Part shown: one piece after another, positions 43,401 through 53,714 of the stretch
Position numbering within the stretch: position 1 is the first letter of the stretch
Layout: every line of letters starts with the position of its first letter
DNA from: Paguma larvata
Lineage: Eukaryota > Chordata > Mammalia > Carnivora > Viverridae
Length of the DNA stretch: 64,000 nucleotides
Assembly: GCA_030068075.1 (NCBI GenBank)
Contig: CM057833.1
Span: forward strand, 43,729,587-43,793,586
Direction: 5' to 3'
Notes under the pieces: generated by a model
Databases searched by the model: none
Seen by the model: only the letters and a program-made list of their open reading frames with translations
Told to the model about the DNA's origin: nothing
Made by a program: the position numbers and the translations under genes

Positions 43401-44399
43401 GTGCTGATCTGACCTTCCTCCTCAGGACCACTATGCCAAATTTGTAAAGATCCATTCTGTGCCTCCTGAGTCCTCTTTTCCAGAACTGATGACCTGAGCT
43501 CTTGCAAATCTCACTCACAGAAAGACATTCCAAGTCATCCCACCAATTCATAGCTCAGCTCCTTGTTACAATCACACATAAGAGTGTAGTGCCAAGAAAT
43601 GAACATGGTGATTCAGATGCGTCTGAGCAGCAGAGAGAAGAGCAAGACTATCCCGCTCCCCGTCAGAACGCTACACTCCTAACAATACCGCCAGGGAGTA
43701 CATTAGTCTCTTGGCAGGCACAGAACACCATTGCCTCATACTGTCCATTAAAACTCTTAATACTTTTTTTCATAAGCTGCAAAGACTTTTCTTCCCACTC
43801 TGTTCTCAACCACTTTTCTTTAGACCCAATTTCAGGACTTAACATTTACTTTATTTATCTTAGAATCGACAATTCTAAGTGCCCAACCCTGTGCATTTCT
43901 GGGCATATTCTGTGAAGGAATAAGAATTCTAGGGCGGGAGCAGTCAACTCACCTACCTACGGGGACCGGGCAGGGAGGGAGAGAGATCATGTTAGTAAAA
44001 AAAGGTAGCCAGGTACAATTCAAACTGGTGAGGTGGGAACTCTGGTGAGCTGGAGTACTCAGTCCCATCTAAAGAGACAGCTTCTACTCAGCTTCAGATC
44101 ACCATTAATATGCAAAAATCAAGCCCAGTGTTGCTCCGTCTTCTGATTTTCTAAGAAAAGCCAGAAACGTAGATATTTACTGGAAATATCCAGTCTTAAA
44201 TGTTGGCCACTAATTTGCAAAGTTCTAATATACTCTGTATGGCCAAAGAAAATACATCTGCAGGCTGGGTTCAGCCCAAACACGGCAAGCTTGCAACCTT
44301 TGCCCTGTAGGGATGATGGAGTGGGACAGCACGGGTGATTGAGACAAAACTAGAAAATGCTTTGTATTATCTTGGATTTAAAAACATAACATTTATTTT
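43401..44399. other. Unassigned; includes a 137-codon frame
   Basis: The longest plus-strand frame of the area (43502-43915) starts with a weak ATG context, has no domain, and its shadow on the minus strand is also open. I do not support it as a gene. No repeat recognised. Confidence 0.4.
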
Positions 44400-44565
44400 T
44401 AATATTCCCTTGTTCATCATAGGCTTGAGCATTTTAAAGCTAGAAAGAATCTTGGAGATTATATGGTTTAGTCCTTTTGCTTTACAAAAGAAGAATCTGT
44501 GATCCAGAGAGAAGTGACTTGGACTTTAACATATTTCAGTGAAATGAATAAAAAATTAGATTCTC
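44400..44565 (-). mobile_element. MIR fragment (antisense)
   Basis: 'cattttaaagctagaaagaa', 'gcttt acaaaagaagaatct' (44479-44498) and 'gatccagagagaagtgactt' follow antisense MIR/L2 relic order. Confidence 0.45.
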
Positions 44566-44597
44566 AGAAATGCAAGGAGCTGTTTTCATTCCCAAGT

Positions 44598-44806
44598 CCA
44601 GGGTTTCTCAATCTCAGCACTACTGACATTCTGGATTAAATAATTGTTTGTTGTGGGTGCGGTCTGGTGCATTAGATGATGTTTAGCAGCATCCGTGGCC
44701 TCTACCCACTAGACGCCAAGGACACACCCCCACAGTCATGTGGGGCAAAATAGAGGCAAAAATGTATCTAGATATCACCAAAAGCCCCTGGGGGACAAAA
44801 TCACCA
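44598..44806 (-). mobile_element. MER20-type hAT MITE, nearly complete
   Basis: 'cagggtttctcaatctcagc', 'actactgacattctggatta', 'gatgtttagcagcatccgtg' and 'cctctacccactagacgcca' run in the reverse orientation to the fragment at 40999. The far end is extended and decayed. Non-autonomous. Confidence 0.8.
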
Positions 44807-44935
44807 CTGCCATTCACCAACCTCTTTGTCTTACAAATGAAGAAACTAAGACGTGGAAATCTGAAGAGTTTCATCAAGGTTACAAGCTTGTGCCAAGACT
44901 CAGGCATCTTAATTCCCCATAGAGCACTCTCCCCA
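44807..44935 (-). mobile_element. MIR fragment (antisense)
   Basis: 'tacaaatgaagaaactaaga', 'catcaaggttacaagcttgt' and 'caagactcaggcatcttaat' follow antisense MIR order. Confidence 0.65.
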
Positions 44936-45039
44936 TCAAGGCCTACATTTCTGAACTACAATGTCATCAGCAAAAGGGCTGTCTAAAACTGCACATTTTA
45001 AATTAAGGGGCAAGAATGGTGAGGGGCACCATTCTAAGA

Positions 45040-45211
45040 CTAACAGATATGGACTTCATTCTGAGTTCTTCTACTTACTAACATTATGACATTGAACAAA
45101 TTAACCTCTCTGAACCTTTGTCTCCTCATCTGAAAAATGGGTGATTCTAAGAGAAAAGTTTATTTTTTTTAATGGGTGGTAAAATGTATATAGCACTTAC
45201 CACTGGAAGTA
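45040..45211 (+). mobile_element. MIR (sense)
   Basis: 'cattctgagttcttctactt', 'acattgaacaaattaacctc', 'tgaacctttgtctcctcatc' and 'tgaaaaatgggtgattctaa' follow the MIR order. Confidence 0.75.
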
Positions 45212-45247
45212 GTTATTATTATTATTATCATCATCATCATCATCATT
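45212..45247. repeat. (ATT)n(ATC)n microsatellite
   Basis: ATT units pass into ATC units within the MIR 3' end region, a common place for such expansions. Confidence 0.95.
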
Positions 45248-45249
45248 AA

Positions 45250-45500
45250 CTGGACCTGAGATCATCAAATACAGCCCCAAACCAAATCTGTCCTATTTTT
45301 ATATAGCCGGTTAGATAAGAATGATCTTTACATTTTTAAATGGTTTTAAAAGTTTTCCAATATGTTTTGTGATACATAAAAATAGTGTAAAATCAAATGT
45401 CAGATAAAATTTTATTAGAACACAGCCATGCTTACTCATTTACACATAGCCTATGCCTGTTTTCACACAGCAGAGGTGAGTAATGCAACCTAGATCAGAT
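45250..45500 (-). mobile_element. MER58-like hAT element (longer form)
   Basis: 'atcaaatacagccccaaacc', 'tttttatatagccggttaga', 'gataaaattttattagaaca', 'cagccatgcttactcattta' and 'cagcagaggtgagtaatgca' give the longer MER58 form with the extra internal section, the same form that is split at 6189-7438. Confidence 0.65.
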
Positions 45501-46044
45501 GACTAGCAAAGCCTACAATAGTTACTGGTGCTTTAGAGGAAAAGACTGACAGTCTCTTAACTAGATCTTTGATCTGCAGGAAGAAATCAGGCAGCCACAA
45601 TTTGCACAGAGCCCTCTGGTGTACAGGAGGAAGTATAGCCAAATAATTCATCCTTGCTTTTTGATGGTTCATTGCTATGCTAGCACCTCTAACCAGGGTT
45701 TTTAACTCTGCTCCCCTGGGACATTTCCCAGCATCTGTGTGCATCTAGTACTTTCAGAAACAGTCATCCAGGAGACATGAGAAACCTTTACTTTTTTTTA
45801 TATGTCCTCTCTTGAATACAACTGCTTGTAGGCTTGCTACTTAGAGGTATTTTTCAAAACCTGGAATATTTGTCAGAAAGAAAGGAAATGGTTTGCTCAG
45901 TGTTCAGCCAACCACATATTTTAAGTGTTGCATGATTTGGACAGGACAATAAAGAAGGATATCTGGTAAAAAGGAAAAATAGATAAGAACTATCTGCCAA
46001 GACTAAAATTTAAGAGATGTTGTCATGTCACCTTTAAAAAAAGT

Positions 46045-46048
<4 letters not shown>
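45501..46048. other. Unassigned
   Basis: The minus frame 45490-45744 has no domain. T run near 45791. No family recognised. Confidence 0.4.

Positions 46049-46082
<34 letters not shown>
46049..46082. repeat. (CA)17 microsatellite
   Basis: Uninterrupted CA units ending 'cacataatacc'. Confidence 0.97.
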
Positions 46083-46084
<2 letters not shown>

Positions 46085-46189
46085 ATACCTTAAGCTTCTT
46101 TGATTTTATTTAATCTGACTATAGGCCAAGGATTTAAAAGTCAGGATACCCGTTTACACCCCTAACCTTGCCGTAACTAGATTTGTGGT

Positions 46190-46400
46190 CTCTGGGATTT
46201 TTTTCAACTCAATACAATGCATATGTATTGACTGTCTAATGTGTGCCAGAAGCTGGGTGGGGCATCGGAAGTTCGAAGATAAATCAGACATGGTCTTTGT
46301 TCTCAAAGATTTCATTGAGGGTCTGTTTAAGTCATTGAACTTCTCTGAGAGTCAGTTTTCTCATCTGGAAGTGTAGGGCACTGAACTAAATATTTCATCC
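46190..46400 (-). mobile_element. L2 relic (antisense) followed by a MIR scrap
   Basis: 'catatgtattgactgtctaa', 'tgtgtgccagaagctgggtg' and 'gacatggtctttgttctcaa' are the antisense L2 end. From 46325 'gtcattgaacttctctgaga' and 'cagttttctcatctggaagt' read as sense MIR. Confidence 0.65.
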
Positions 46401-46960
46401 ACTCAAGAAACTTTTTGAGTTCCTCTGTCTTGCCAGAGACTCTAATAAATAAGAAGGAATGAAAATAGGACTGTTTCATCACAATCATTCAATTTTAAAG
46501 TGTACCTAGTCAGAGTCCTGTGAAGTTCACAGGTAATTATAATACAATATAATAAATGAAAAATAGATCTAGGAAGCACATGAAATGAAGCCACCAATTT
46601 TTTCTAATGAGGAAGCACAAACTTCACAGGACACGTAATATTAGTAAGTCTTAAAGATGAACTAGTTGATGACATGGTATATTGGGCACTCTCATCACTG
46701 AGAAGAAATGAAGTCAGACCAAAACAAATTTAGGAGCTGAGGAAGAATTCTATGGCCAATAGAGTCAGCTTTTCCTCCATTAAAGCTGGGATTAAAAACC
46801 AAGTCCAAGGAAGATAGGGAAGGTTCACTCTAATCAAGTCTAAGACCAAGGAGAATCTGAATACAAAGAAGTGAGGTGAGGTATATCATTCAGGTTTCAG
46901 GGCATTTAGTGTTCTTGGTGCCACATGGAAACTAAAATTGTTCATTCTAAAAACCATGAT
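46401..46960. other. Unassigned
   Basis: No family recognised. 'gtgaagttcacaggtaatta' near 46521 is partly palindromic with no evident role. Confidence 0.4.
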
Positions 46961-47181
46961 GGGGACACCTTGGTGGCTCACCTAGGCATCTAACTTTTGA
47001 TCTCAGCTCAGGTCATGATCTCACAGTTCATGAGTTTCAGCCCTGCATTAAACTCCATGCTGATAGTGTGGAGCCTGCTTGGAATTCTCTCAATTGTCTC
47101 TCTGCCCCTTTCCCACTCTCTCTCACTCTCAAAATAAATAAATAAACATTTTTAATAAAAAAAATAAAATAAAATAAAAAA
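46961..47181 (+). mobile_element. Carnivore SINE (sense), diverged
   Basis: 'ggggacaccttggtggctca', 'gctcaggtcatgatctcaca', 'gagcctgcttggaattctct', tail 'aaataaataaataaacattt' then an A/T-rich extension to 47181. The head has a gap after 'ggtggctca', marking an older copy. Confidence 0.9.
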
Positions 47182-47343
47182 GATGACAGAAGTCAGGCAC
47201 AAGGTCCCTCAGGGGAAAGGGGTGTGGAGTACTGGGATAGTGTCAGGCCAACAGACAACTGCTCAGTTTTTAGGATTTCACTCTCAGTAGTGAAACCAGT
47301 AGGACAGAAATAAGCATTCAGGCTCAAAATCAAGAGGCAGGAG

Positions 47344-47446
47344 GGCCTCCTGGGTGGCTCAGTGGGTTTAGAGTCTGTCTATTGATTTTGGCTCAGGTCA
47401 TGATTTCATGCTTCATGAGTTCATGTTAGCACAAAGCCTGCTTGGG

Positions 47447-47506
<60 letters not shown>

Positions 47507-47533
47507 AAAAAATAAATTTCAAATATTAAAAAC
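47344..47533 (+). mobile_element. Carnivore SINE (sense), with long (TC)n
   Basis: 'ggcctcctgggtggctcagt', 'ttggctcaggtcatgatttc', 'acaaagcctgcttgggattc', a TC tract at 47449-47506 and an A-rich tail. Part of the middle is missing. It lies only 160 bp after the previous sense SINE. Confidence 0.92.
47449..47506. repeat. (TC)n microsatellite in SINE
   Basis: Nearly uninterrupted TC units with one 'tttc' break. Confidence 0.95.
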
Positions 47534-47689
47534 AGAGAGAGAGAGAGAGGAAGTGACACCATGCTCATGGGTATCTGGAATAAGGGATGCATATGTAAAG
47601 GTAGAGACTATTCCCAAACCTCATGTTCCTGTGCCAAGGGAGCTTTACATGGCCTGTCAGTCCTGGGGATCACAGTCTTGCTAGTGGGG

Positions 47690-47800
47690 GTACCGTAGTA
47701 GGAAGCTCAGGCATTGCAGGGGCAGGCATGATTGGTTGCAAAGAGAGAGAAGGATGAGAGGTCTTCATAAATGGAAGTACAACATGTACAAAAGCACACA
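47690..47800 (-). mobile_element. L2 scrap (antisense), possible
   Basis: 'ggaagctcaggcattgcagg' and 'acatgtacaaaagcacacag' are in the style of antisense L2 text. Weak. Confidence 0.3.
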
Positions 47801-48830
47801 GATGCACTTCTAACTATTCAATGATCCAAACCCTCCCCTTCCTGCTGTCCAACTTGCCATCAGCAAATGTATCTATAATGCCAACAAGTGAGGCCCCATC
47901 ATGACTCTCTACTTGATAAGTCCTAAGTAATTTGGCAAGGGGTGTAGGATTTGCTTACATTGTCTAATGCTTTTCTGATTAAACTTAACTAAATTCCAAA
48001 CATTCAATTCCATTGTACAAGGCACGGGATACAGCCAGACCTGCCTTCCTCAGGAAGGATCCCTAGACATTTAGACCCTTGAGGACTCTGCAGAAACTTT
48101 GGATGCCTCTGCCCGACTTGATAACCACGCCTTCCCCATTTCCCATTACAATATCATTCCACTTACTCCTCCATTTCTCAAGGTCCCCTCTAAAGGGCTG
48201 TCTCACTACAGCCAGTCCAGAGCACACCTGGTCACAGCTAGTTATTGACCCCCTGTCCCCACCCCACCACTTCTCATGGGACCCAGGTTTCACTATGTTC
48301 CCCGGTGTGCTGTGCCAAAGCCTTCCTCTCCACTCACTCCCACACCCAGCCTCCAATCTACTCCTAGACCACAGTGCACTTGGGGGAAATTCAATCCATA
48401 TGTTTCCTTTTCTTCCTACAGAACGCATCCAGCCATTGTTTAAAGAGGGAGGCAACGGCCAAGAAGAGACACGTGAGGCCTCTCTTAGCCTTCCAATCCT
48501 TCATTAGAGAGCAAGGAAAGAAGGATTTTGCCAAGAGCAAACCTGAAACATTCCTTTGGGTTTGGTTCAAAGCCTGCAAGTCACGCTTCCACACAAACAT
48601 GTCCCTAGGACGCAAGGCACTGTTCAAGGCATCTCTTGGGCATGAAGAGATAGGAAGAGCCACCACCACCACTGACCTGACTCTGAGATGTGTATGAAGG
48701 GAATCCGTTTGCAGGATGCTGTTTTACATTATTATCTCCCAAAGCTGATATAGACCCTCTCTGAGAGTATCAATTCTCCCTAATTATAAGCACACACTAC
48801 CATAGATGAACAATTTAACAGTTCAAAGAA
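47801..48830. other. Repeat-poor stretch with a candidate acceptor
   Basis: No repeat recognised between about 47.9 and 48.8 kb. Overlapping frames of 107 and 142 codons (48374-48697 and 48079-48507, plus) and 130 and 93 codons (48063-48455 and 48391-48672, minus) exist, and no domain is seen in any. A strong acceptor-like 'gtttccttttcttcctacag' ends at 48421. No strong donor follows. No gene called. Confidence 0.4.
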
Positions 48831-48995
48831 ACCTGGGATATTCTTGGGTGTCTCAATTATCTCATTTTAAAATAAGAGAAAACTTAGGCTCAGGGACTTT
48901 TCCAAGGTCAAACAGATGATCAGTGTTTAATGAAGAAATCAGTACTTCTGATTCCAAGTTCAGAGCTTTAGACTCCATGTTTCATGCCCGACCTT
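48831..48995 (-). mobile_element. MIR (antisense)
   Basis: 'ctcattttaaaataagagaa', 'aacttaggctcagggacttt', 'ccaaggtcaaacagatgatc' and 'tctgattccaagttcagagc' follow the antisense MIR order. Confidence 0.7.
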
Positions 48996-49058
48996 ACACA
49001 GATGCTAAGTCCCAATACAGACAAGATCCACGGGACCAATCTTTTTTGACCAGCCCAG

Positions 49059-49220
49059 TTGTGATCTCACAGTTTGTGAGATTGAGCCCCATGTGTCTGG
49101 CTGCACACCGACAGCACTGAGCCTGCTTGGGATTCTCTCTCTCTGCCTCTTCCCCTGCTTGCGTGTATGCTCTCTCTATCTCTGTCTCTGTCTCTAAACA
49201 AATAAATAAGCATTTTTTTT
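49059..49220 (+). mobile_element. Carnivore SINE (sense), missing its head
   Basis: Starts inside the element at 'ttgtgatctcacagtttgtg' and has 'gagcctgcttgggattctct', a TC stretch and tail 'aaacaaataaataagcattt'. The tRNA promoter part is absent, so this copy was 5'-truncated or later deleted. Confidence 0.9.
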
Positions 49221-49599
49221 AAAGTTTTCTTTCTTCAGCTGTCTACTTTTTTTTGTATTCTGGAGGTGAGGAGATTCTTTGCATCTACAAGCTAGAGACT
49301 CTAGGTGTCCTAACAAATGTCTATTTGTGAGCTGAGGAAGCTCACTGCTCTCTGTATTGGCCCATTCCATCTTTGGGCAGGAAAGCTCTTTCTCACAGTA
49401 AGCAGAAGTTTGCTTCTCTATCATTTTCCACACAAACTCATTTGCTTACTATGATCTCACAGAGCTGCTTGCGGTAGAAGCCAAACAGGGATCCTCTGGT
49501 GCTCTTATGGAACGAGCCCTGCCTTGTTGGTGTAACAGCGCCTTTATCACAGTCACCCCTGGGGCTTCTGCCTTTACCCATAATCCCATCAGGGAGGGT
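49221..49599. other. Unassigned
   Basis: No family recognised. Minus frames at 49194-49433 and 49449-49730 lack domains. Confidence 0.4.
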
Positions 49600-50351
49600 C
49601 TTCTTTCTTTCGTTGAGATGCAGTTGACATACAACATTATATAAGTTTCAGATACACAACATAATGATTCAATATATGTATATATTGTGAAATGATCACC
49701 ACAGTAAGTTGAGGTAACATCTATCACCATACATAATTACAAATTATTTTTCTTATGGTAGAAACTTTTAAGATCTCAGCAACTTCCAAATATGCCATAC
49801 AGTATTATGAACTATAGTCCCTATGCTGAACATTACAATCCCAGGACTTATTTATTTTATACCTAGAAGTTTCCAGCTTTTGGCCCCCTTTCCCTTTTGC
49901 CCACCCTCCACCTCCCACCGCTGGTACCCACCAATCTGTTCTCTGTATCTATGATCTCAGGGGTTTTGTTTGTTTGTTTGGGGAGGGGGGTTATTTAGAT
50001 TCTACATATAAGTATAGTATTTGTCTCCCACTGTCTGACTTATTTCACTTAGCATAATGCCCTTGAGGTCACTCCATGTTGTTGCGAATGGCAGGATTTT
50101 CTTTTTTATGGCTCAACAGTATTCCACTGTGTGTGTGTATGTGTGTATGTGTATACACACACATACATATCACATTTTCTTAATCCATTCATCTGTTAAT
50201 GGCCACTTAGGTTGTTTCCATGTCTTGGCTATTATGAATAACGTTGCAGTAAACATGGAATTGCAGGTACCTTTTTGAGTTAGCTTTTACATTTCCTTCA
50301 GATAAGTACCCAGAGGTAGAATTATTGGATCATATGGTATTTTTATTTTTT
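49600..50351 (-). mobile_element. L1 3' end (antisense), ~750 bp
   Basis: 'ttgagatgcagttgacatac', 'cacaacataatgattcaata', 'acttttaagatctcagcaac', 'gcataatgcccttgaggtca', 'tatggctcaacagtattcca' and 'ttggatcatatggtattttt' form a continuous antisense L1 from its 3' end into the ORF2 3' region. TG/CA simple sequence at 50130-50165. Confidence 0.88.
50130..50170. repeat. TG then CA simple sequence (local palindrome)
   Basis: 'tgtgtgtgtatgtgtgtatg' followed by 'tgtatacacacacatacata': the TG and CA halves are complementary and could fold back on themselves. Confidence 0.85.
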
Positions 50352-50431
50352 ACTGTATTAAAAAAATTTTATGAGAGAGAGAGAGAGAGAGAGAGCATGA
50401 GCTGGGGAGAGGGGCAGAAGAAGAAAAACAA

Positions 50432-50469
<38 letters not shown>

Positions 50470-50598
50470 TTCCAAGTTCCACACTCAGAGCAGAGCCTGA
50501 TGCAGGGCTTGATCCCATGAACTTGGGACCATGACCTGAGCTGAAATCAAGAGTCAGATGCTCAACTGACTGAGTCACCCAGGTAACCCTATTGTATT
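50352..50598 (-). mobile_element. Felid/carnivore SINE (antisense), with (GA)n
   Basis: Flanks actgtatt (50352-50359) and attgtatt (50591-50598) form a one-mismatch duplication; element about 50360-50590. It has a large GA expansion (50374-50468) and an older-type middle ('tgatgcagggcttgatccca', 'aaatcaagagtcagatgctc'). Confidence 0.9.
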
Positions 50599-50820
50599 TT
50601 TAATTTTTTTAAAATGTTTACTTACTTTTGACAGAGAGATGGAGCATGAGCAGGGGAGGGGCAGAGAAAGAGGGAGACACAGAATCCAAAACGGGCTCCA
50701 GGTTCTGAGCTGTCAGCAGAGAGCCCAACGCAGGGCTCAAACTCACAAGCTGTGAGATCATGGCCTGAGCCAAGGCTGGTGCTTAACTGACTGAGCCACT
50801 CAGGCACCCCGTATTTTTAA
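50594..50820 (-). mobile_element. Felid SINE (antisense), adjacent to the previous one
   Basis: gtatttttaa occurs at 50594-50603 and 50811-50820, bounding the element at 50604-50810. It lies immediately downstream of the preceding antisense SINE, using a target inside that SINE's own right-hand duplication. Confidence 0.95.
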
Positions 50821-50939
50821 AATAAACACTGTAGCAGTTGAAAAACCAAGACTCTTAACTAATATCCCATTGGAATCTAAGAAAAATTAACAAGCATTAT
50901 AATAAAAATATAATTTATGCTATTGATATAATAATTCAT
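50821..50939. other. Unassigned, AT-rich
   Basis: Short AT-rich spacer between SINEs. Confidence 0.4.
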
Positions 50940-51168
50940 CAAATAAAATTCTAGGAATATCTGGGTGCTTCAGTTGATTAAGGGTCAGACTCCTGATTTC
51001 AGCTCAGGTCATGATGTCACAGTTCATGAGATGGAGTCCTATGTTGGGCTCCTCACTGACAGCACAAATTCTGCCTGGGATTCTCTCTCTCTGCCTCTTT
51101 TCTACTTACACCTTCTCTCTCTCAAAATAAATAAACTTTAAAAAATTTTAAATAAATAAAATTTTAAG
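50940..51168 (+). mobile_element. Carnivore SINE (sense), diverged
   Basis: 'gaatatctgggtgcttcagt', 'cagctcaggtcatgatgtca', 'tctgcctgggattctctctc' and tail 'aaaataaataaactttaaaa' give an element of about 50954-51148. Flanks 'aaataaaattcta' and 'aaataaaatttta' form the likely duplication. Confidence 0.9.
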
Positions 51169-51539
51169 AATCAAGGTCCTCGTGTATGTTGTGAAAATTG
51201 ATATATTTAGTACATTGTTATTTGGCACAGTCTTATTTACCAAGTACTCTCCTAGAGTGCTAGGGATCTTACGAAAAACAATATTAATGTGCTCCTCCCT
51301 TTGAGGAGGTTCTTTCTGGTGATACCTTTTAGCCTTAAACATCCAAGGCTCTAAAACAGAACCTCAGACTGGAAGGGAGGCCACTGCTGAGAGAGGCCAA
51401 TGACAAGGATAAGAGAATGGGGCCACTGAGATCAGGACAGTGGAGGGGAAGTTGGAGGTTTAGAACGTGGGTAAGTATGCAAGTAAGGGGGAAAAGTAGA
51501 GAGGCTGGATTCCAAAGAGCCCTGTGGATAATAGTGGGG
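51169..51539. other. Unassigned
   Basis: Donor-like 'gtgggtaagt' at 51466-51475 has no partner acceptor that I can defend. Frames at 51335-51610 (-) and 51417-51653 (+) overlap without domains. Confidence 0.4.
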
Positions 51540-51718
51540 CATAATGTCATAGAAAAATCATGGACTTCAGAGTCAAGCAATGAAAGTCCAAAACCCAAAT
51601 TCCACATCATTCATTTGAGAAAGAATTTACCCTTCAGCCATCAACCAAAATAAAGCCTTACCTCTTCATCTGTAGAATGTAGATAAAACACATATTTCCA
51701 AGGGTAAAATGAAATAAA
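51540..51718 (+). mobile_element. MIR (sense)
   Basis: 'aaaatcatggacttcagagt', 'ttacctcttcatctgtagaa' and 'tccaagggtaaaatgaaata' follow MIR order, with the middle decayed. Confidence 0.65.
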
Positions 51719-51720
51719 CA

Positions 51721-51770
51721 ATTTTTTAAGTTTAATTTATTTTAAGAGAGAGAGAGCATGAGCAGGGAAG

Positions 51771-51827
<57 letters not shown>

Positions 51828-51953
51828 TCCCAAGCAGGCCCCGCACTGTCAGCGTGGAGCCCCACACAGGGCTTGATCCCATGAACCTCAAGATCATGAC
51901 CCAAGCCAAAACCAAGAGTCAGACACCTAACTGACTGAGCTATCCAGGTGCCA
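51721..51953 (-). mobile_element. Felid/carnivore SINE (antisense), with (GA)n
   Basis: T-tail at 51721-51740, GA run 51776-51823, older-type middle ('aaaaccaagagtcagacacc') and head 'ctgagctatccaggtgccat'. The duplication is unclear. Confidence 0.92.
51776..51823. repeat. (GA)n microsatellite in SINE
   Basis: About 24 uninterrupted GA units. Confidence 0.97.
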
Positions 51954-53225
51954 TGAAACCACAACAAATTTAAAGTGTCTGACACACACAGACCAACAAA
52001 CATAAAGCTCCCATCTCCCACAGAGGAGTTGAAGCCTAGAAAGCAGACCATTGCTCTGACCTTCACTAGTCTATTTGAACACCTGATGGCCCTTTTCCTC
52101 TCGACAAGGGAGTTCTGGAAATCAGAACCTCAAAATAATCAAATCTCATGAGCATAGGCTCTAGTTTGACTATTATGAAAAGAAATCTCCCTCTCCCTCA
52201 ACCAGTAAGCATGGTTTCATTCTTCTTACATACACCTTGCCTTGGGCCAAAGTGAAACAAACCCAGATATCAAGATGTTCATAGGGTGGGAATGAGGGGG
52301 ACGCCACTATCCTGGTGTGCTAGGGTATTTTCACAGCTGCAGTCAATTAGATGAAACTGTAATTGTTTTATACTTTTGCTCAACGCTTAATCCTGGAGAA
52401 AGAAGAGTGGATTGTTGGTTTTCCTTTTTCATCTTCCAGTATTTTTGTTTTGTTTTTATTTCTCATCATAATATTTAGATAGTATTTGTGTAAGGGAAAG
52501 CAATCATAATGAAATGGATAATCAAACAGAGTGCTCTAAGGCACATTTACAAAAGCCTTCATCTCAGAAATGCTTCATTTACCCAGACAGTGGGCAGCCG
52601 AGGGCATGGGAAAGTCTGTTTCTATGGACAGGGATGTGATTCATGCCAATCAGCTAGAGAGTTCCTTTTTCAAAATGCCCCATATGTAAGACATAGCATA
52701 ATAAATTGCATCAACAAGCAGACAGGCAGTACCACACGCCTTCCAGGTGCTGACGCCATGCTAAGGACTGGAGATGCCAAGGTGAGTAAGAGATGAGCCG
52801 CAAGGCCAGGATGAGGGTAAGGAGAGTGAGACACTAGATTCAGGAGCAAACTCTAAGGGGATGCCCAAAAACTCAGTTATCAAGATAAAAATAACGTTGT
52901 AAAGCAATATTAAAAAAAATAAAAATGCAGCAAAAACCCATGGTAAACAAACTATCAAAGATATATTTAGACTGTAAAAAAATTTTAGGAAAGGCACTAT
53001 TAGAGTAAGAAACAAGAATGTTTACCTTACAAATCATTAGAGCTATCTTAGTACTAAATCTGGAAAAAAAAAAGATGGAGAAATACCGAGAAAAAACTAC
53101 ATGAAAGCAAACACCATATGACACAAAACAATTATAAAAGGAACTATAAACGTTTTACATCTCCTCTTTAAGAACTGAAGTTGATATTAACTTCTAAAAT
53201 AAAATCCCTTGATTTGAAATTTGGG
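51954..53225. other. Unassigned; minor L2-like piece
   Basis: Near 52740-52800 'ggactggagatgccaaggtg' is L2-like and also makes a donor-like 'aaggtgagta'. The rest, AT-rich from 52850, shows no family; frames at 52761-53015 and 52873-53124 (-) are AT-rich and low-complexity. Confidence 0.35.
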
Positions 53226-53450
53226 AATAAGATTGAGAGTCAAAAACAATTCATTTCCTTTGACCCAAAAATCATACTTCAGGGAATTTATCTAAGTACA
53301 ACTGAAATATGGAAAATGCATCATTTGTAACCAAGGGAAAAAAAAATGAAAGAACTCTCAACAGAGTATTATCCAGTCATTAAAAATCATAGCCATGAAG
53401 ACCAAGCAATGTTAAAAAATGATAGAACAATGTAATAAAGGGAAGAAAAT
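53226..53450 (+). mobile_element. Old L1 scrap (sense)
   Basis: 'atacttcagggaatttatct', 'agagtattatccagtcatta' and 'aaaatcatagccatgaagac' follow the 3' region of an old sense L1. Confidence 0.6.
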
Positions 53451-53575
53451 TGGAAGCATAAATATACGTATGCCACAGGAACAGCTACATAAAAACTGCA
53501 CAGAAAACAAAAACAAAGTAAACACACCAAAATTATAATATTGATCTTATTTTGGTAGAAATCTGAGTTTATTTC

Positions 53576-53646
53576 TCTTCCTTTCTTCCCTCCTTCCTTT
53601 TCTCCTTTCTTCTTTCTTTCATTTTTTCCTTTTATTTCTTCCTCCA
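53576..53646. repeat. Pyrimidine-rich (TTCC/TTTC)n tract
   Basis: About 70 bp almost wholly C and T on the plus strand. Confidence 0.9.
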
Positions 53647-53714
53647 TTCCTGTTTTAAGGAATTATATATTATATTTTGTACTGTATACTATATATTATA
53701 TCACATCATTCAAG

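Noticed and set aside
43502..43915. 137-codon plus-strand open frame
   Set aside because: No domain, poor start context, and an open shadow frame on the other strand; composition is not protein-like.
52773..52786. Plus-strand donor-like aaggtgagta
   Set aside because: It falls in L2-like text whose consensus has a similar word; no acceptor pairs with it convincingly.
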